A stretch of 64,000 nucleotides of DNA, taken from positions 169,536 through 233,535 of the forward strand of contig DASPIW010000024.1 in the NCBI GenBank assembly GCA_035628915.1, written 5' to 3'. The DNA comes from JARBUG01 sp035628915 (GTDB lineage Bacteria; Bacillota; Sulfobacillia; Symbiobacteriales; Symbiobacteriaceae). The translations under genes and the position numbers were made by a program. Below, in pieces: positions 1-7,121 of the stretch; the first letter of the stretch is position 1, and each line of letters starts with the position of its first letter. The notes below the pieces were generated by a model. That model did not search any database. It was not told the DNA's origin and was given only the letters and a program-made list of their open reading frames with translations.

Positions 1-315
1 GCGACCATCGCGACGTTCCAGGAAGCACTGGGCGCGCTGGGCTTCAAGTTCCAGTTCATTACTCTGGCCGGGTTCCATGCCCTCAATACGTCGATGTTCG
101 AGTTGGCCGCAGGCTACGCCAGGGAAGGCATGCCGGCCTATGTAAAGCTCCAGGAGCGGGAGTTTGCACTGGAGAGCCTGGGCTACACCGCCGCCAAGCA
201 CCAGCGGGAGGTCGGGACCGGGTACTTCGACCAGGTTGCCCAGGTGATCGCCGGCGGGCATGCTTCCACGCTGGCCCTCAAGGGCTCCACCGAAGAAGAG
301 CAGTTTCACGCCTGA
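1..315 (+). CDS. aceA: isocitrate lyase, C-terminal part (5' end outside window)
   Basis: The window opens inside this reading frame, and 104 residues remain. Isocitrate lyase splits isocitrate into succinate and glyoxylate in the glyoxylate shunt. The fragment reads FKFQFITLAGFHALN at residues 15-29 and KHQREVGTGYFD at about 68-79, both typical of the C-terminal part of the family, which packs against a neighbouring subunit. The catalytic cysteine region lies before the window. The stop TGA is followed at once by a strong terminator hairpin, so this is the last gene of its transcript. The family assignment is firm; whether it is true isocitrate lyase or a close 2-methylisocitrate lyase relative cannot be settled from this part alone, but the C-terminal wording fits AceA better. 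Confidence 0.88.
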   Translation, partial: ATIATFQEALGALGFKFQFITLAGFHALNTSMFELAAGYAREGMPAYVKLQEREFALESLGYTAAKHQREVGTGYFDQVAQVIAGGHASTLALKGSTEEEQFHA

Positions 316-321
316 AAAAAC

Positions 322-357
322 AACGAAGCGCCGCCCCACGGTGGCGCTTCGTTTACT
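322..357 (+). terminator. rho-independent terminator after aceA
   Basis: An 11-bp GC-rich stem (322-332 with 343-353, AACGAAGCGCC and its complement) is followed by a T-rich run (GTTTACTTTC). It starts seven bases after the aceA stop codon. Confidence 0.85.
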
Positions 358-450
358 TTCTTTACAAAAGGGTCTGAACTCCCGCAGGAATCCGCGCGTC
401 AGTGGCGAACCAGTTGCGCATCACCGAAAAAATAATTTCTGTTTGCACCC

Positions 451-476
451 GTAACTTTTCCCTGCTCCCGTCGTTA
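451..476 (+). promoter_or_regulatory. ECF-type promoter, probably autoregulatory
   Basis: GTAACTT at 451-457 and CGTTA at 472-476 are separated by 16 bases after GTAAC. This matches the general ECF/SigW layout (an AAC-type -35 element and a CGT-type -10). It lies about 45 bases before the ECF sigma gene, as expected for self-activation. A similar motif precedes the secreted glucosaminidase at 44.5 kb. Motif match by eye only. Confidence 0.5.
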
Positions 477-521
477 CTACTGCTGAAGATACCTCGGGGG
501 CATAACAGGAGGGACCCGGCG

Positions 522-1127
522 ATGTCCACCACGGCAGATGAAGTACTTGTGAGGCGTGCCCAGAACGGCGATCGGGATGCACTTGGCGAGTTGATCAGCC
601 GCTACGAGCGGAAGACATATAACCTTGCGTACCGGCTCATGGGCAACCATGCGGATGCGTCGGACGCCGCGCAGGAAGCGCTGGTACGAGTCTACACCCG
701 GCTTCGCAACTTCCGGGGCGACTCGGCCTTTTCGACCTGGCTCTTCCGGGTCGTGACCAACACTTGCCTGGACGAACTCCGCCGCCGGGGGCGGCTCCGC
801 TTCGCCTCCCTGGACACCCCCCTGCCGACCGAAGACGGCGCCCTGCCCCGCCAGACGACAACGGAGGCCGACAGCCCCACCGAACGGGCGGAGCGGCGGG
901 AAGTGCAGGCGGCAGTGCAGCGGGCGATTAACCGCCTACCGGATGATTACCGGGTGGTGGTGGTCATGCGTGACCTGCACGACTACTCCTACCACGAAAT
1001 CGCCGCCGTGCTGGGCACGTCGCTGGGAACGGTCAAGTCGCGGCTGCACCGGGCCAGGCAGGCGCTCCGCCTGATCATCCGGGCGACCGAAGCAGCAAGG
1101 CTTGACCTGGCGCAGATTGCGGGGTAA
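522..1127 (+). CDS. ECF-family RNA polymerase sigma factor
   Basis: A 201-residue extracytoplasmic-function sigma factor. Region 2 (residues about 20-85) contains ISRYERKTYNLAYRLMGN and the helix DAAQEALVRVYTRL; region 4 (about 135-190) has INRLPDDYRVVVVMRD and the helix-turn-helix YHEIAAVLGTSLGTVKSRLHRAR. There is no region 3, as expected for the group. ATG at 522 was chosen because AGGAGGGA sits just upstream; an earlier in-frame ATG at 402 lacks a binding site and would cover the promoter. No anti-sigma gene follows: the next gene is convergent, so control must come from elsewhere or by another mechanism. The promoter at 451-476 suggests autoregulation. Confidence 0.9.
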   Translation: MSTTADEVLVRRAQNGDRDALGELISRYERKTYNLAYRLMGNHADASDAAQEALVRVYTRLRNFRGDSAFSTWLFRVVTNTCLDELRRRGRLRFASLDTPLPTEDGALPRQTTTEADSPTERAERREVQAAVQRAINRLPDDYRVVVVMRDLHDYSYHEIAAVLGTSLGTVKSRLHRARQALRLIIRATEAARLDLAQIAG

Positions 1128-1158
1128 ACAAAACGGCCGGCCCTTTCGGGGCCGGCCT
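1125..1158 (-). terminator. terminator between convergent sigma and Dabb genes
   Basis: A nine-bp stem (GGCCGGCCC 1135-1143 with GGGCCGGCC 1149-1157). On the minus strand it is followed by TTTTGTTT, so it mainly serves the leftward gene. It may work weakly rightward as well. Confidence 0.7.
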
Positions 1159-1163
1159 TCAGC

Positions 1164-1457
1164 TTAGAATTCGTAGTCGACCACGACGACACTATCGCAG
1201 ATTTTGCCGACGTGTTCCTTCACGGGTACATGATGCGGATGCGGCAGATATGTAGCCAACCCTTCCTTATCCTTAAACCGCACCACCAGGCCCACGGTGA
1301 AGCCCTGGCCCCGCTCGGGCGTAAACGTCCGGCCGGCGCTGAGGTCGACGATGGTCGGGATCTTCCCCTTGAGGCCGCGCAGCATGCCAATGAACTCCTG
1401 CTCCTGTTCGGCTGTGATTTCCGGCTTGAGCTTGAAGCATACGATGTGTTCTACCAC
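1164..1457 (-). CDS. Dabb (stress-responsive A/B barrel) domain protein
   Basis: A 97-residue protein whose whole length fits the Dabb family, small dimeric ferredoxin-like barrels found in bacteria and plants. It starts VEHIVCFKLKPE and carries the pattern of two beta strands around KGKIPTIVDLSAGRTF and FTVGLVVRFKDKEGLATY, ending HPHHVPVKEHVGKICDSVVVVDYEF-like. The start is a GTG at 1455-1457 with GGAAAGGGTGG upstream; longer reading is possible but adds a low-complexity N-terminus with no homology sense. Function in this family is mostly unknown; some members are stress-induced or act as cyclases. It is probably transcribed after the small membrane gene upstream. Confidence 0.75.
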   Translation of the reverse strand: MVEHIVCFKLKPEITAEQEQEFIGMLRGLKGKIPTIVDLSAGRTFTPERGQGFTVGLVVRFKDKEGLATYLPHPHHVPVKEHVGKICDSVVVVDYEF

Positions 1458-1515
1458 GGTTGGCCACCCTTTCCAGGATTCTTCTCCCTTATCATGCCTG
1501 CGTGGGCCCGGCCCG

Positions 1516-1779
1516 TCAAGACGGCCCCTGGGGCTTTGATGAGCCGCCCTGGCCGGGATCGGCGATTTCGCCGGCTTGGCTGGCGGCCTCCTGGACAATG
1601 GGCCGGACTTCACGGCGATCTTCCGTCGTCTCGATGATGCTCTTGGTCTTCAATTTCTTGTCCACGTGGGCCGGGATGTTCTCCAGCGTCTGAAACCGGC
1701 GGGGCGCCAGCAGAAACCAGGCGAATCCCCCCGCCACCACAAGCAGCACCACCCAGATCAACGGCCGTCCCTCCTGCAA
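1516..1779 (-). CDS. small single-pass membrane protein, unknown function
   Basis: An 87-residue frame beginning ATG at 1779. It has one hydrophobic segment near the N-terminus (residues about 8-26, IWVVLLVVAGGFAWFLLA) and a hydrophilic, charged tail ending in a Gly/Ser/Pro-rich stretch. The likely topology is N-terminal anchor with a soluble tail. I do not recognise a family. It precedes the Dabb gene on the same strand with about 58 bases between, so the two may be cotranscribed. Its reality rests on the clear membrane segment and the space it fills; it is less certain than its neighbours. Confidence 0.5.
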   Translation of the reverse strand: MQEGRPLIWVVLLVVAGGFAWFLLAPRRFQTLENIPAHVDKKLKTKSIIETTEDRREVRPIVQEAASQAGEIADPGQGGSSKPQGPS

Positions 1780-1861
1780 CGTTTGGTAAGCATAGTTTGT
1801 CCGGCGGCGCGAGGAAAGTCCCGCTGCTGCGGCGAATGGCTCTCAGATGCTGACCCTGTTA

Positions 1862-1946
1862 GCGAGGAGTTGAAGGAAGGGTCGGACCGTTTCCGTCAGT
1901 AACCTCTGGCCGACGGAAACGGTTCGAGCCTGACGAAACGAGGAGG
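1862..1946 (-). repeat. dispersed palindromic repeat, copy 1 (single)
   Basis: On the minus strand this matches the 77-78 bp units at 14.2 and 16.05 kb: TTTCGTCAGGCTCGA, CCGTTTCCGTC and its complement, then CCGACCCTTCCTTCAACTCC. The inner arms form a hairpin. Its plus-strand end ACGAAACGAGGAGG adjoins the exonuclease gene and supplies the only good ribosome binding site there. Confidence 0.8.
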
Positions 1947-1968
1947 GCTTCCGATCGACACCCTGCTC

Positions 1969-2805
1969 TTGATTGACGGCGGCTTGATTTTCCGCAGCTT
2001 TTTCGCCATGCCGCCCATGTCCGATACAGCCGGGCGGCCCGTAGGCGCCGTGTACGGCTTTCTCACCATGACTTTCCGCGAACTCGCGGCGATCCGGCCA
2101 AGCCATGTGGCGGTCGCGTTTGACGTGCCCGTGGCGGACAACCGGCGGACGCAGCTCTTCGCCGACTACAAGGGCAACCGGGACGCATGCCCGCCGGAGC
2201 TGGCACCCCAGTTCGATATTCTGCGCGAAGTGCTCGGCGCCCTCAACATCACCTGCCTTCAGGCTGCGAGCTACGAAGCGGATGACCTGATCGGCACCAT
2301 GTCCTGCGCCGCCGAAGGCGCCGGCCTGGAAGTCAGCGTCCTGACGGGCGACCGGGATGTGTTTCAGCTCATCTCCGGCCAGACCCAGGTCCGCTTCGTC
2401 AAGAAGATGAACCAGCACGAAACCTACGATGTGCCCCGCTTCGCGCAGGAGTTTGAGCTGTTGCCCTCACAGCTGGCTGATCTGAAAGGCCTGGCGGGCG
2501 ATCGGTCGGACAACATCCCCGGCATTGCCGGCATCGGGCCGAAGACTGCCGTCAAGCTGCTGCAGGAGTTCCACACGGTCGAGGGCGTGCTCGCCAACGC
2601 TCATACCCAGAAAGGCAAGCTGCGCGAACGGCTGGAAGGCGGGCGGGAGATCGCCCTGCTCTGCAAGCAGCTGGCGACCATCGACCGGGGCGTGCCCGGG
2701 GTGCCGTCCCTCGGCGCGTGCCGGTTCGATCTGAACCGGGAAGCGGGCCGCTCCAAGTTTGAAGAGCTGCGGTTCCGGTCGCTCATGGGGCGGCTGGTGG
2801 TATGA
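1969..2805 (+). CDS. stand-alone 5'-3' exonuclease (PolA N-domain / FEN family)
   Basis: A 278-residue protein equal to the N-terminal 5'-3' exonuclease domain of DNA polymerase I without the polymerase. It should remove RNA primers and flaps. The acidic metal ligands are in place: LIDGG near the start, YEADDLIGT, TGDRDVFQL, and the helix-hairpin-helix region DRSDNIPGIAGIGPKTA. TTG at 1969 is the first conventional start, but the family's first beta strand (LLLIDG) lies partly upstream of it. The strong AGGAGG at 1941-1946 would instead fit ATC at 1954 or CTG at 1963, giving a better N-terminus. A terminator follows the gene. The family call is firm; the start is not. Confidence 0.85.
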   Translation: MIDGGLIFRSFFAMPPMSDTAGRPVGAVYGFLTMTFRELAAIRPSHVAVAFDVPVADNRRTQLFADYKGNRDACPPELAPQFDILREVLGALNITCLQAASYEADDLIGTMSCAAEGAGLEVSVLTGDRDVFQLISGQTQVRFVKKMNQHETYDVPRFAQEFELLPSQLADLKGLAGDRSDNIPGIAGIGPKTAVKLLQEFHTVEGVLANAHTQKGKLRERLEGGREIALLCKQLATIDRGVPGVPSLGACRFDLNREAGRSKFEELRFRSLMGRLVV

Positions 2806-2811
2806 AAAAGG

Positions 2812-2842
2812 CGGCACGTCCTCACGCAGGACGTGCCGTTTC
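2812..2842 (+). terminator. terminator after exonuclease gene
   Basis: An 11-bp stem (CGGCACGTCCT 2812-2822 with AGGACGTGCCG 2828-2838), followed by TTTCC. It is seven bases past the stop codon. Confidence 0.8.
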
Positions 2843-2910
2843 CGTTACGCTCCACGAAACCAATCCGGGGACCCACCGCCGGGTCATGATAACGGCCCCG
2901 CGGGTGCTGC

Positions 2911-3342
2911 CTAATGTGTCCTGCCGTGGATCCGATCGTGCTCCTTCCACATGCAGCGGTCCATGACGACTTTCAGCCCGTATGCCTCGGCTTCGGCAGC
3001 GGCCTCGGCATGCACGACGCCTTCCTGCAGCCAGAGGTACGCCGGCCTGTGCTGCATCTGTTTCAGATCGGCCAGGATGTCGGGCACGTGCTCCGGCGCC
3101 CGGAACACATCGACCACGTCCACCGGGAACGGAATCTCCGCCAGCGTCCGGTAGGCCTGCTCCCCGAGGATCGCATCGCCTTTGGGGGTTACGGGGACAA
3201 TCCGGAACCCCTGGCTCTGCAGGAACTTGGCCACCCGGTGGCTCGGGCGCTCCGGGTTCTCCGACAGCCCCACGACGGCAATGACTTTCGGCCCCGCAGC
3301 GTTAGCCAGCAGATCCACAATCGCCCGCTCCTCGTTGATCAT
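2911..3342 (-). CDS. CoA-binding (YccU-type) Rossmann protein
   Basis: A 143-residue protein of the small CoA-binding family related to the N-domain of succinyl-CoA synthetase. Visible features are the strand-turn VIAVVGLSENPERPSHRVAKFL (nucleotide-binding loop), GFRIVPVTPKG, and the C-terminal region LWLQEGVVHAEAAAEAEAYG followed by VVMDRCMWKEH, typical of the family. ATG at 3340-3342 was chosen because GGGGG lies seven bases upstream and it leaves 13 bases after the metY stop. It is the last gene of the fba-pfkB-metY set. Cellular role is unknown; binding of CoA or a related nucleotide is inferred from the fold. Confidence 0.82.
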   Translation of the reverse strand: MINEERAIVDLLANAAGPKVIAVVGLSENPERPSHRVAKFLQSQGFRIVPVTPKGDAILGEQAYRTLAEIPFPVDVVDVFRAPEHVPDILADLKQMQHRPAYLWLQEGVVHAEAAAEAEAYGLKVVMDRCMWKEHDRIHGRTH

Positions 3343-3355
3343 CAGACCGCCCCCT

Positions 3356-4639
3356 TTACCGCGTTGCAGCCCGCAGCGCCTGATCCAGATCCGCAATCAG
3401 GTCCTGCACGTTTTCCAAGCCCACGGAAACGCGAATCAGGTCATCGCCAACGCCGGCGGCTACCCGCTGCTCAGGTGTAAGCTGCGAATGGGTCGTGCTG
3501 GCGGGGTGGATGACGAGCGATTTCGCATCGCCCACGTTGGCCAGGTGGCTGAAGAGTCGGACGCTGTCGATGAACTGCGCGCCGGCCTGCAGGCCGCCCT
3601 TGACCCCGAAGATGAGCATGCCGCCGAACCCGCCCTGCAGATACTTCCCGGCCAGACCGTGGGAAGGGTGCGCCGCCAGTCCCGGATACTGTACCCACTC
3701 CACCGCCGGATGATCGGCCAAATGCCGGGCAAGGGCCAGCGCATTTTCACTGTGCTGGCGCATGCGCAGGGGCAGCGACTCCAGCCCCAGCAGCAGCAGG
3801 AAGGCGTTGAACGGGCTCTGGCAGGCGCCGAGGTCCCGCAGAATCTGCGTCCGGACTTTGGTGGCGAAGCCGGCACGCCCGCAATCCAGCCCGTAGCGCA
3901 GGCCGTGATAGCTGCGGTCAGGCTCGGTGAAGCCGGGGAATTTGGGCGAATTCCAGTCGAACCGGCCGGAATCAACCACCACCCCGCCCATGGCGACGCC
4001 GTGGCCGCCCAGCCACTTGGTCGCCGAGTGCGTCACCAGGTCGGCGCCCCACTCGAAGGGCCGGCAAAGGATCGGGGTGGCGAACGTATTGTCGATCATG
4101 AGGGGAATGCCGTGCTCGTGGGCAATGTGGCCGACCGCCTCCATGTCGAACACGTCTAGGCGGGGGTTGCCAATGGTCTCGCCGAAGACCGCCCGCGTGC
4201 GTGGGGTAATCGCCTGGCGGAAGTTGTCCGGGTCGGCGGGATCTACGAAGCGCGTCGTAATGCCGTACTTCGGAAGCGTGGTCGCGAACAGGTTATAGGT
4301 GCCGCCGTAAAGGCTGGAGGAGGTGACGATTTCGTCGCCAGCATTGCAGATGGTCAAAATCGCGGCCACCAGCGCCGCATGTCCGGAAGCAAAGGCTACC
4401 GCGGCAACGCCGCCCTCCATGAGGGCCATGCGCTGCTCGAGTACTTCCACCGTCGGGTTGCCGATGCGGGTGTAGATGTTTCCCGGCTCCTCCAGGGCGA
4501 AGAGGCGGCGGGCGTGGTCCGTGTCATCGAAGGCGTAGGCCGTGGTCTGGTAAATGGGCACCGCCCGGGACTTGGTGGTGGGGTCAGGGGCCTGTCCGCC
4601 GTGTACAGCCAGGGTTTCGATCTCATAGCGCTTCGTCAT
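3356..4639 (-). CDS. metY: O-acetylhomoserine sulfhydrylase / aminocarboxypropyltransferase
   Basis: A 427-residue PLP enzyme of the Cys/Met-metabolism family, of the length typical for O-acetylhomoserine sulfhydrylase, which makes homocysteine from O-acetylhomoserine and sulfide. The start MTKRYEIETLAVHGGQAPD is characteristic. Other signatures are TRIGNPTVEVLE, SSLYGGTYNLF, and SATKWLGGHG with the PLP lysine near residue 208. The C-terminal part contains VGDAKSLVIHPASTTH. ATG at 4637-4639 has AGGAGG-like bases upstream and lies four bases below the pfkB stop, so translation is coupled. A cystathionine gamma-synthase role is less likely given length and the SHATKWL-like context. No SAM riboswitch was found upstream. 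Confidence 0.9.
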   Translation of the reverse strand: MTKRYEIETLAVHGGQAPDPTTKSRAVPIYQTTAYAFDDTDHARRLFALEEPGNIYTRIGNPTVEVLEQRMALMEGGVAAVAFASGHAALVAAILTICNAGDEIVTSSSLYGGTYNLFATTLPKYGITTRFVDPADPDNFRQAITPRTRAVFGETIGNPRLDVFDMEAVGHIAHEHGIPLMIDNTFATPILCRPFEWGADLVTHSATKWLGGHGVAMGGVVVDSGRFDWNSPKFPGFTEPDRSYHGLRYGLDCGRAGFATKVRTQILRDLGACQSPFNAFLLLLGLESLPLRMRQHSENALALARHLADHPAVEWVQYPGLAAHPSHGLAGKYLQGGFGGMLIFGVKGGLQAGAQFIDSVRLFSHLANVGDAKSLVIHPASTTHSQLTPEQRVAAGVGDDLIRVSVGLENVQDLIADLDQALRAATR

Positions 4640-4643
4640 CGAA

Positions 4644-5555
4644 TCAGGCCTCCTTGCCGGCCGCGAAATCATCCGGAATGGGGAACACCGGGCGGGCGCC
4701 AAGCCGGGTCACGACCCGGGCGGCCAGCCGGTTAGCTGCGGCAGCGGCCCGGTTCGGCGGCCAGCCCCTGCGCAGCAGGGCGATGAACCCGGCGCCCCAG
4801 GCATCGCCGGCGCCCGTGGTATCGATGACGGGACCGTCAGGCTCGGCAGCCGGTATGTGCGTGAGCGTGCCGCCCTGGCAGAGCAGGGCGCCCTCAGGCC
4901 CCAGTTTGACGGCCACAAGGGGTACGGACTCACCCAGTCTGGCTGCGGCTGCCTCCGGGGTGTCAGCGCCCGTCAGAGACAGTGCCTCCTCGTGGTTGGT
5001 GAGCATCACCTGTACGCCGTCCGGCACCTTGAGCCCGTGCCGCCGGATAAACCCGGCAGAGGAGGGGTCAAAGGAGACGGGAATGCGGGCCTCCCGGGCG
5101 AGGGCGAGGGCCTGTTCCGCGGCCCTGGTTGTCGCTTCCCAGAAGAACGAGTACGCGGTCACATGTAACCACCCCGAAGCCCGCAGTGCCGGGACGGGTA
5201 TATCTGCCGCGTCCAGGTAGTGGTTGGCGCCCCGGGGCACCATCATATGCCGCTGCGTTCCCTGAGCGAAGAGGACCAGCACGGCGGTGGGCCGCAGCGG
5301 ATCAAAGACGGCGTGCGGCTCCACGCCCTCCCGCCGCATGTCGTCCACCAGCGCCCGGCCCAGAAGGTCGTCGCCCACACGACCGGCAAAGTGGACGGCA
5401 TCGCCCAGGCGGGCTGTCCAAACGGCAAAGTTGGCGGCGGATCCACCCGGGGCGGAGACCACATCGCCGGGCGTGTCGGTATCGGCAGCCAGTTGATCGG
5501 CGACCCGGGCCACCACATCCAGGACCAGATCCCCGAACGTAAAAAGCGGAAGCAT
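4644..5555 (-). CDS. PfkB-family (ribokinase-like) carbohydrate kinase
   Basis: A 303-residue sugar or nucleoside kinase. The N-terminal signature GGSAANFAVWTARLG (about residues 38-52) and the C-terminal ATP/anion-hole motif DTTGAGDAWGAGF with the catalytic Asp are both present. Substrate cannot be read from sequence; the adjacent class II aldolase suggests a phosphosugar route in which a ketose phosphate is made and then cleaved. ATG at 5553-5555 has TAGGAGGC eight bases upstream; the GTG six bases earlier is too close to it. The gene stops four bases before metY. Confidence 0.85.
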   Translation of the reverse strand: MLPLFTFGDLVLDVVARVADQLAADTDTPGDVVSAPGGSAANFAVWTARLGDAVHFAGRVGDDLLGRALVDDMRREGVEPHAVFDPLRPTAVLVLFAQGTQRHMMVPRGANHYLDAADIPVPALRASGWLHVTAYSFFWEATTRAAEQALALAREARIPVSFDPSSAGFIRRHGLKVPDGVQVMLTNHEEALSLTGADTPEAAAARLGESVPLVAVKLGPEGALLCQGGTLTHIPAAEPDGPVIDTTGAGDAWGAGFIALLRRGWPPNRAAAAANRLAARVVTRLGARPVFPIPDDFAAGKEA

Positions 5556-5578
5556 CCGCACAGCCTCCTACTATCCCA

Positions 5579-5606
5579 GTGGGGCGCCCCCTCCGGGACG
5601 CCCCAC
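5579..5606 (-). terminator. hairpin between fba and pfkB (attenuator-like)
   Basis: Eight-bp arms GTGGGGCG and CGCCCCAC enclose a 12-base loop in the gap between the fba stop and the pfkB start. There is no T-tract on the minus strand, so partial termination or mRNA 3'-end protection of fba is more likely than full termination. Confidence 0.4.
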
Positions 5607-5617
5607 TAGTTATCCGG

Positions 5618-6472
5618 CTAGGCCTTCCCTGCGCAACCGAAGAGCTGCATCTTCTCCTTCAGTTTGCCCTTGAGCACCGACTTGGCGGGCCCCAGGATTT
5701 TGCGGGGATCGATCTCCGTAGGCTTGGCGTTCAGCTGATTGCGCACCTCGCCCAGGAACGCCTCGCGCAGTTCCGTATCAATGTTGATCTTGCGGATGCC
5801 GGCGGCGATACCCTTGCGGACATCATCATCGGGGACGCCGGAACCGCCGTGCATGACCAGGTAGGCCCCGGTGCGCTGGTGGACTTCGGCGATGCGGTCA
5901 AGGGCCAGCTTGGGCGGCAACTTGTAGTGGCCGTGGGCGGTGCCGAACGACATGGCGAGCGCATCGACGCCGGTGGCCTCGAAGAACTCGATGGCGTCGG
6001 GCACGGGCGTCAGCATGGCGTCGCGCTCGTCAACGGCAATGTCGTCTTCCACGCCGCCGATCTTGCCGATTTCGCCTTCGACGGAGACGCCTACAGCGCG
6101 GGCAACCTTTACGATCTCCTTGGTGCGGGCGATGTTCTCTTCCTTGGGCCACTGCGAACCGTCGAACATGACGGACGTGAAGCCGGCGCGAATGCAGGCG
6201 ATGACGGTAGCGTAGTCGGTCCCATGGTCGAGATGGAGCGCAACCGGAACGGTGGTGGCATCGGCGGCCAATTTGGCCAGACCGACCACGTAGTGGAGCC
6301 CGGCGTACTTGATCGCACCCTGGCTGGCCTGGATGATTACCGGCGCCCTGAGTTCGTCAGCCGCCTCTACAATGGCCTGAACGATCTCCATGTTGTTGCA
6401 GTTGAACGCGCCGACGGCGTACTTGCCCCTTTCGGCGTCGTCCAACAGGGTCCGAAGCGGTACCAACGGCAT
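5618..6472 (-). CDS. fba: class II fructose-1,6-bisphosphate aldolase
   Basis: A 284-residue zinc-dependent aldolase that splits fructose bisphosphate (or a related ketose bisphosphate) into dihydroxyacetone phosphate and an aldehyde. Zinc ligands are visible in ALHLDHGTDYATVIACIRAGFTSVMFDGS, in the EGEIGKIGGVED segment, in GTAHGHYK, and in VMHGGSGVPDDDVRKGIAAGI; the phosphate-binding KINIDTELREAF follows. The length and wording fit the FbaA/GatY/KbaY branch. The start ATG at 6472 has GGAGGGA ten bases upstream. It heads a leftward set with pfkB, metY and a CoA-binding gene, which is an unusual grouping. Tagatose bisphosphate aldolase activity is possible. Confidence 0.9.
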   Translation of the reverse strand: MPLVPLRTLLDDAERGKYAVGAFNCNNMEIVQAIVEAADELRAPVIIQASQGAIKYAGLHYVVGLAKLAADATTVPVALHLDHGTDYATVIACIRAGFTSVMFDGSQWPKEENIARTKEIVKVARAVGVSVEGEIGKIGGVEDDIAVDERDAMLTPVPDAIEFFEATGVDALAMSFGTAHGHYKLPPKLALDRIAEVHQRTGAYLVMHGGSGVPDDDVRKGIAAGIRKINIDTELREAFLGEVRNQLNAKPTEIDPRKILGPAKSVLKGKLKEKMQLFGCAGKA

Positions 6473-6599
6473 AAGACTGCTCTCCCTCCGTGGGGCGCCC
6501 CCGCGCCCAAGTGGTTAAGTGGTCGGGATCCAAAACCGGAACATCACCCGACTATAGTGTGAAGTTACGCCTCGTATGCAAATTCTCCTACCGGGTTGG

Positions 6600-6637
6600 A
6601 AAAGAAAGAAGCTGCCGGTTTATCCGCCGGCAGCTTT
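6600..6637 (-). terminator. terminator of the PBP2-PilZ unit
   Basis: Eight-bp arms GCTGCCGG (6612-6619) and CCGGCAGC (6628-6635) are followed on the minus strand by TTCTTTCTTTTCC. The pilZ stop codon lies in the loop, so the stem overlaps the last codons. Confidence 0.85.
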
Positions 6638-7000
6638 GCTCAGTTCGACTTGGATGCGGCCCAGAACGCTTACCAGCTGACCTCGCTGATACTCGTCCAT
6701 GTCGATAAACTCAACGCCGTATTTGTAAGTCTCGCGGTCATCAAGCTTCCGCACCAGGACGCCCCGGCACGAAAAACCGCTCTGTCCGAGTGTGAACTCA
6801 AACTGAGCGATGACGCCCCGCCGGACGGGGAGGTCATCTTCAGCCTGAATGTAGAGCCCACCGCCCGAGGCATTAAGCAGGTAGATCGTCCGTGGATATG
6901 TCGTAATCGGCCGCTGGCCAACTTCTAGGATTTGCATTGCGGCCGGGTGCATGTCCAACGGAACTCGGAAGTACTCCCGTCGGTTTTCCGGATTGGTCAT
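6620..7000 (-). CDS. PilZ-domain protein, likely c-di-GMP receptor
   Basis: A 126-residue single-domain PilZ protein. The two c-di-GMP-binding motifs are present: RREYFR (RxxxR, residues about 8-13) near the N-terminus and NASGGG (D/N-x-S-x-x-G, about 48-53). The rest follows the beta-barrel pattern with VRRGVIAQFEFTL and KYGVEFIDMDEYQR. ATG at 6998-7000 was preferred because GGGGGAAGG lies just upstream and the motif spacing is right; an ATG nine codons earlier is an alternative. It lies downstream of the penicillin-binding protein gene, hinting at c-di-GMP input on envelope functions. The target is unknown. Confidence 0.85.
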   Translation of the reverse strand: MTNPENRREYFRVPLDMHPAAMQILEVGQRPITTYPRTIYLLNASGGGLYIQAEDDLPVRRGVIAQFEFTLGQSGFSCRGVLVRKLDDRETYKYGVEFIDMDEYQRGQLVSVLGRIQVELSKAAGG

Positions 7001-7121
7001 CGTGCCTTCCCCCAACAGCCACATCGTCTCGCCCGGCGAGGTGGTAGTCAGGAGTGAATTCTGGAAACTGCCGCCCAACTCCTTCACCCGTCTACAATTG
7101 TTTCGTAAAGCTAGTGTTTGG

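Noticed and set aside
402..521. Upstream ATG (402) as start of the ECF sigma factor
   Set aside because: No SD, and the extension would cover the ECF-like promoter; ATG 522 has AGGAGGGA.
5556..5617. SAM-type riboswitch expected before the metY unit
   Set aside because: The gap upstream of pfkB-metY is about 60 bases with one hairpin; no SAM riboswitch blocks are present there or before fba.
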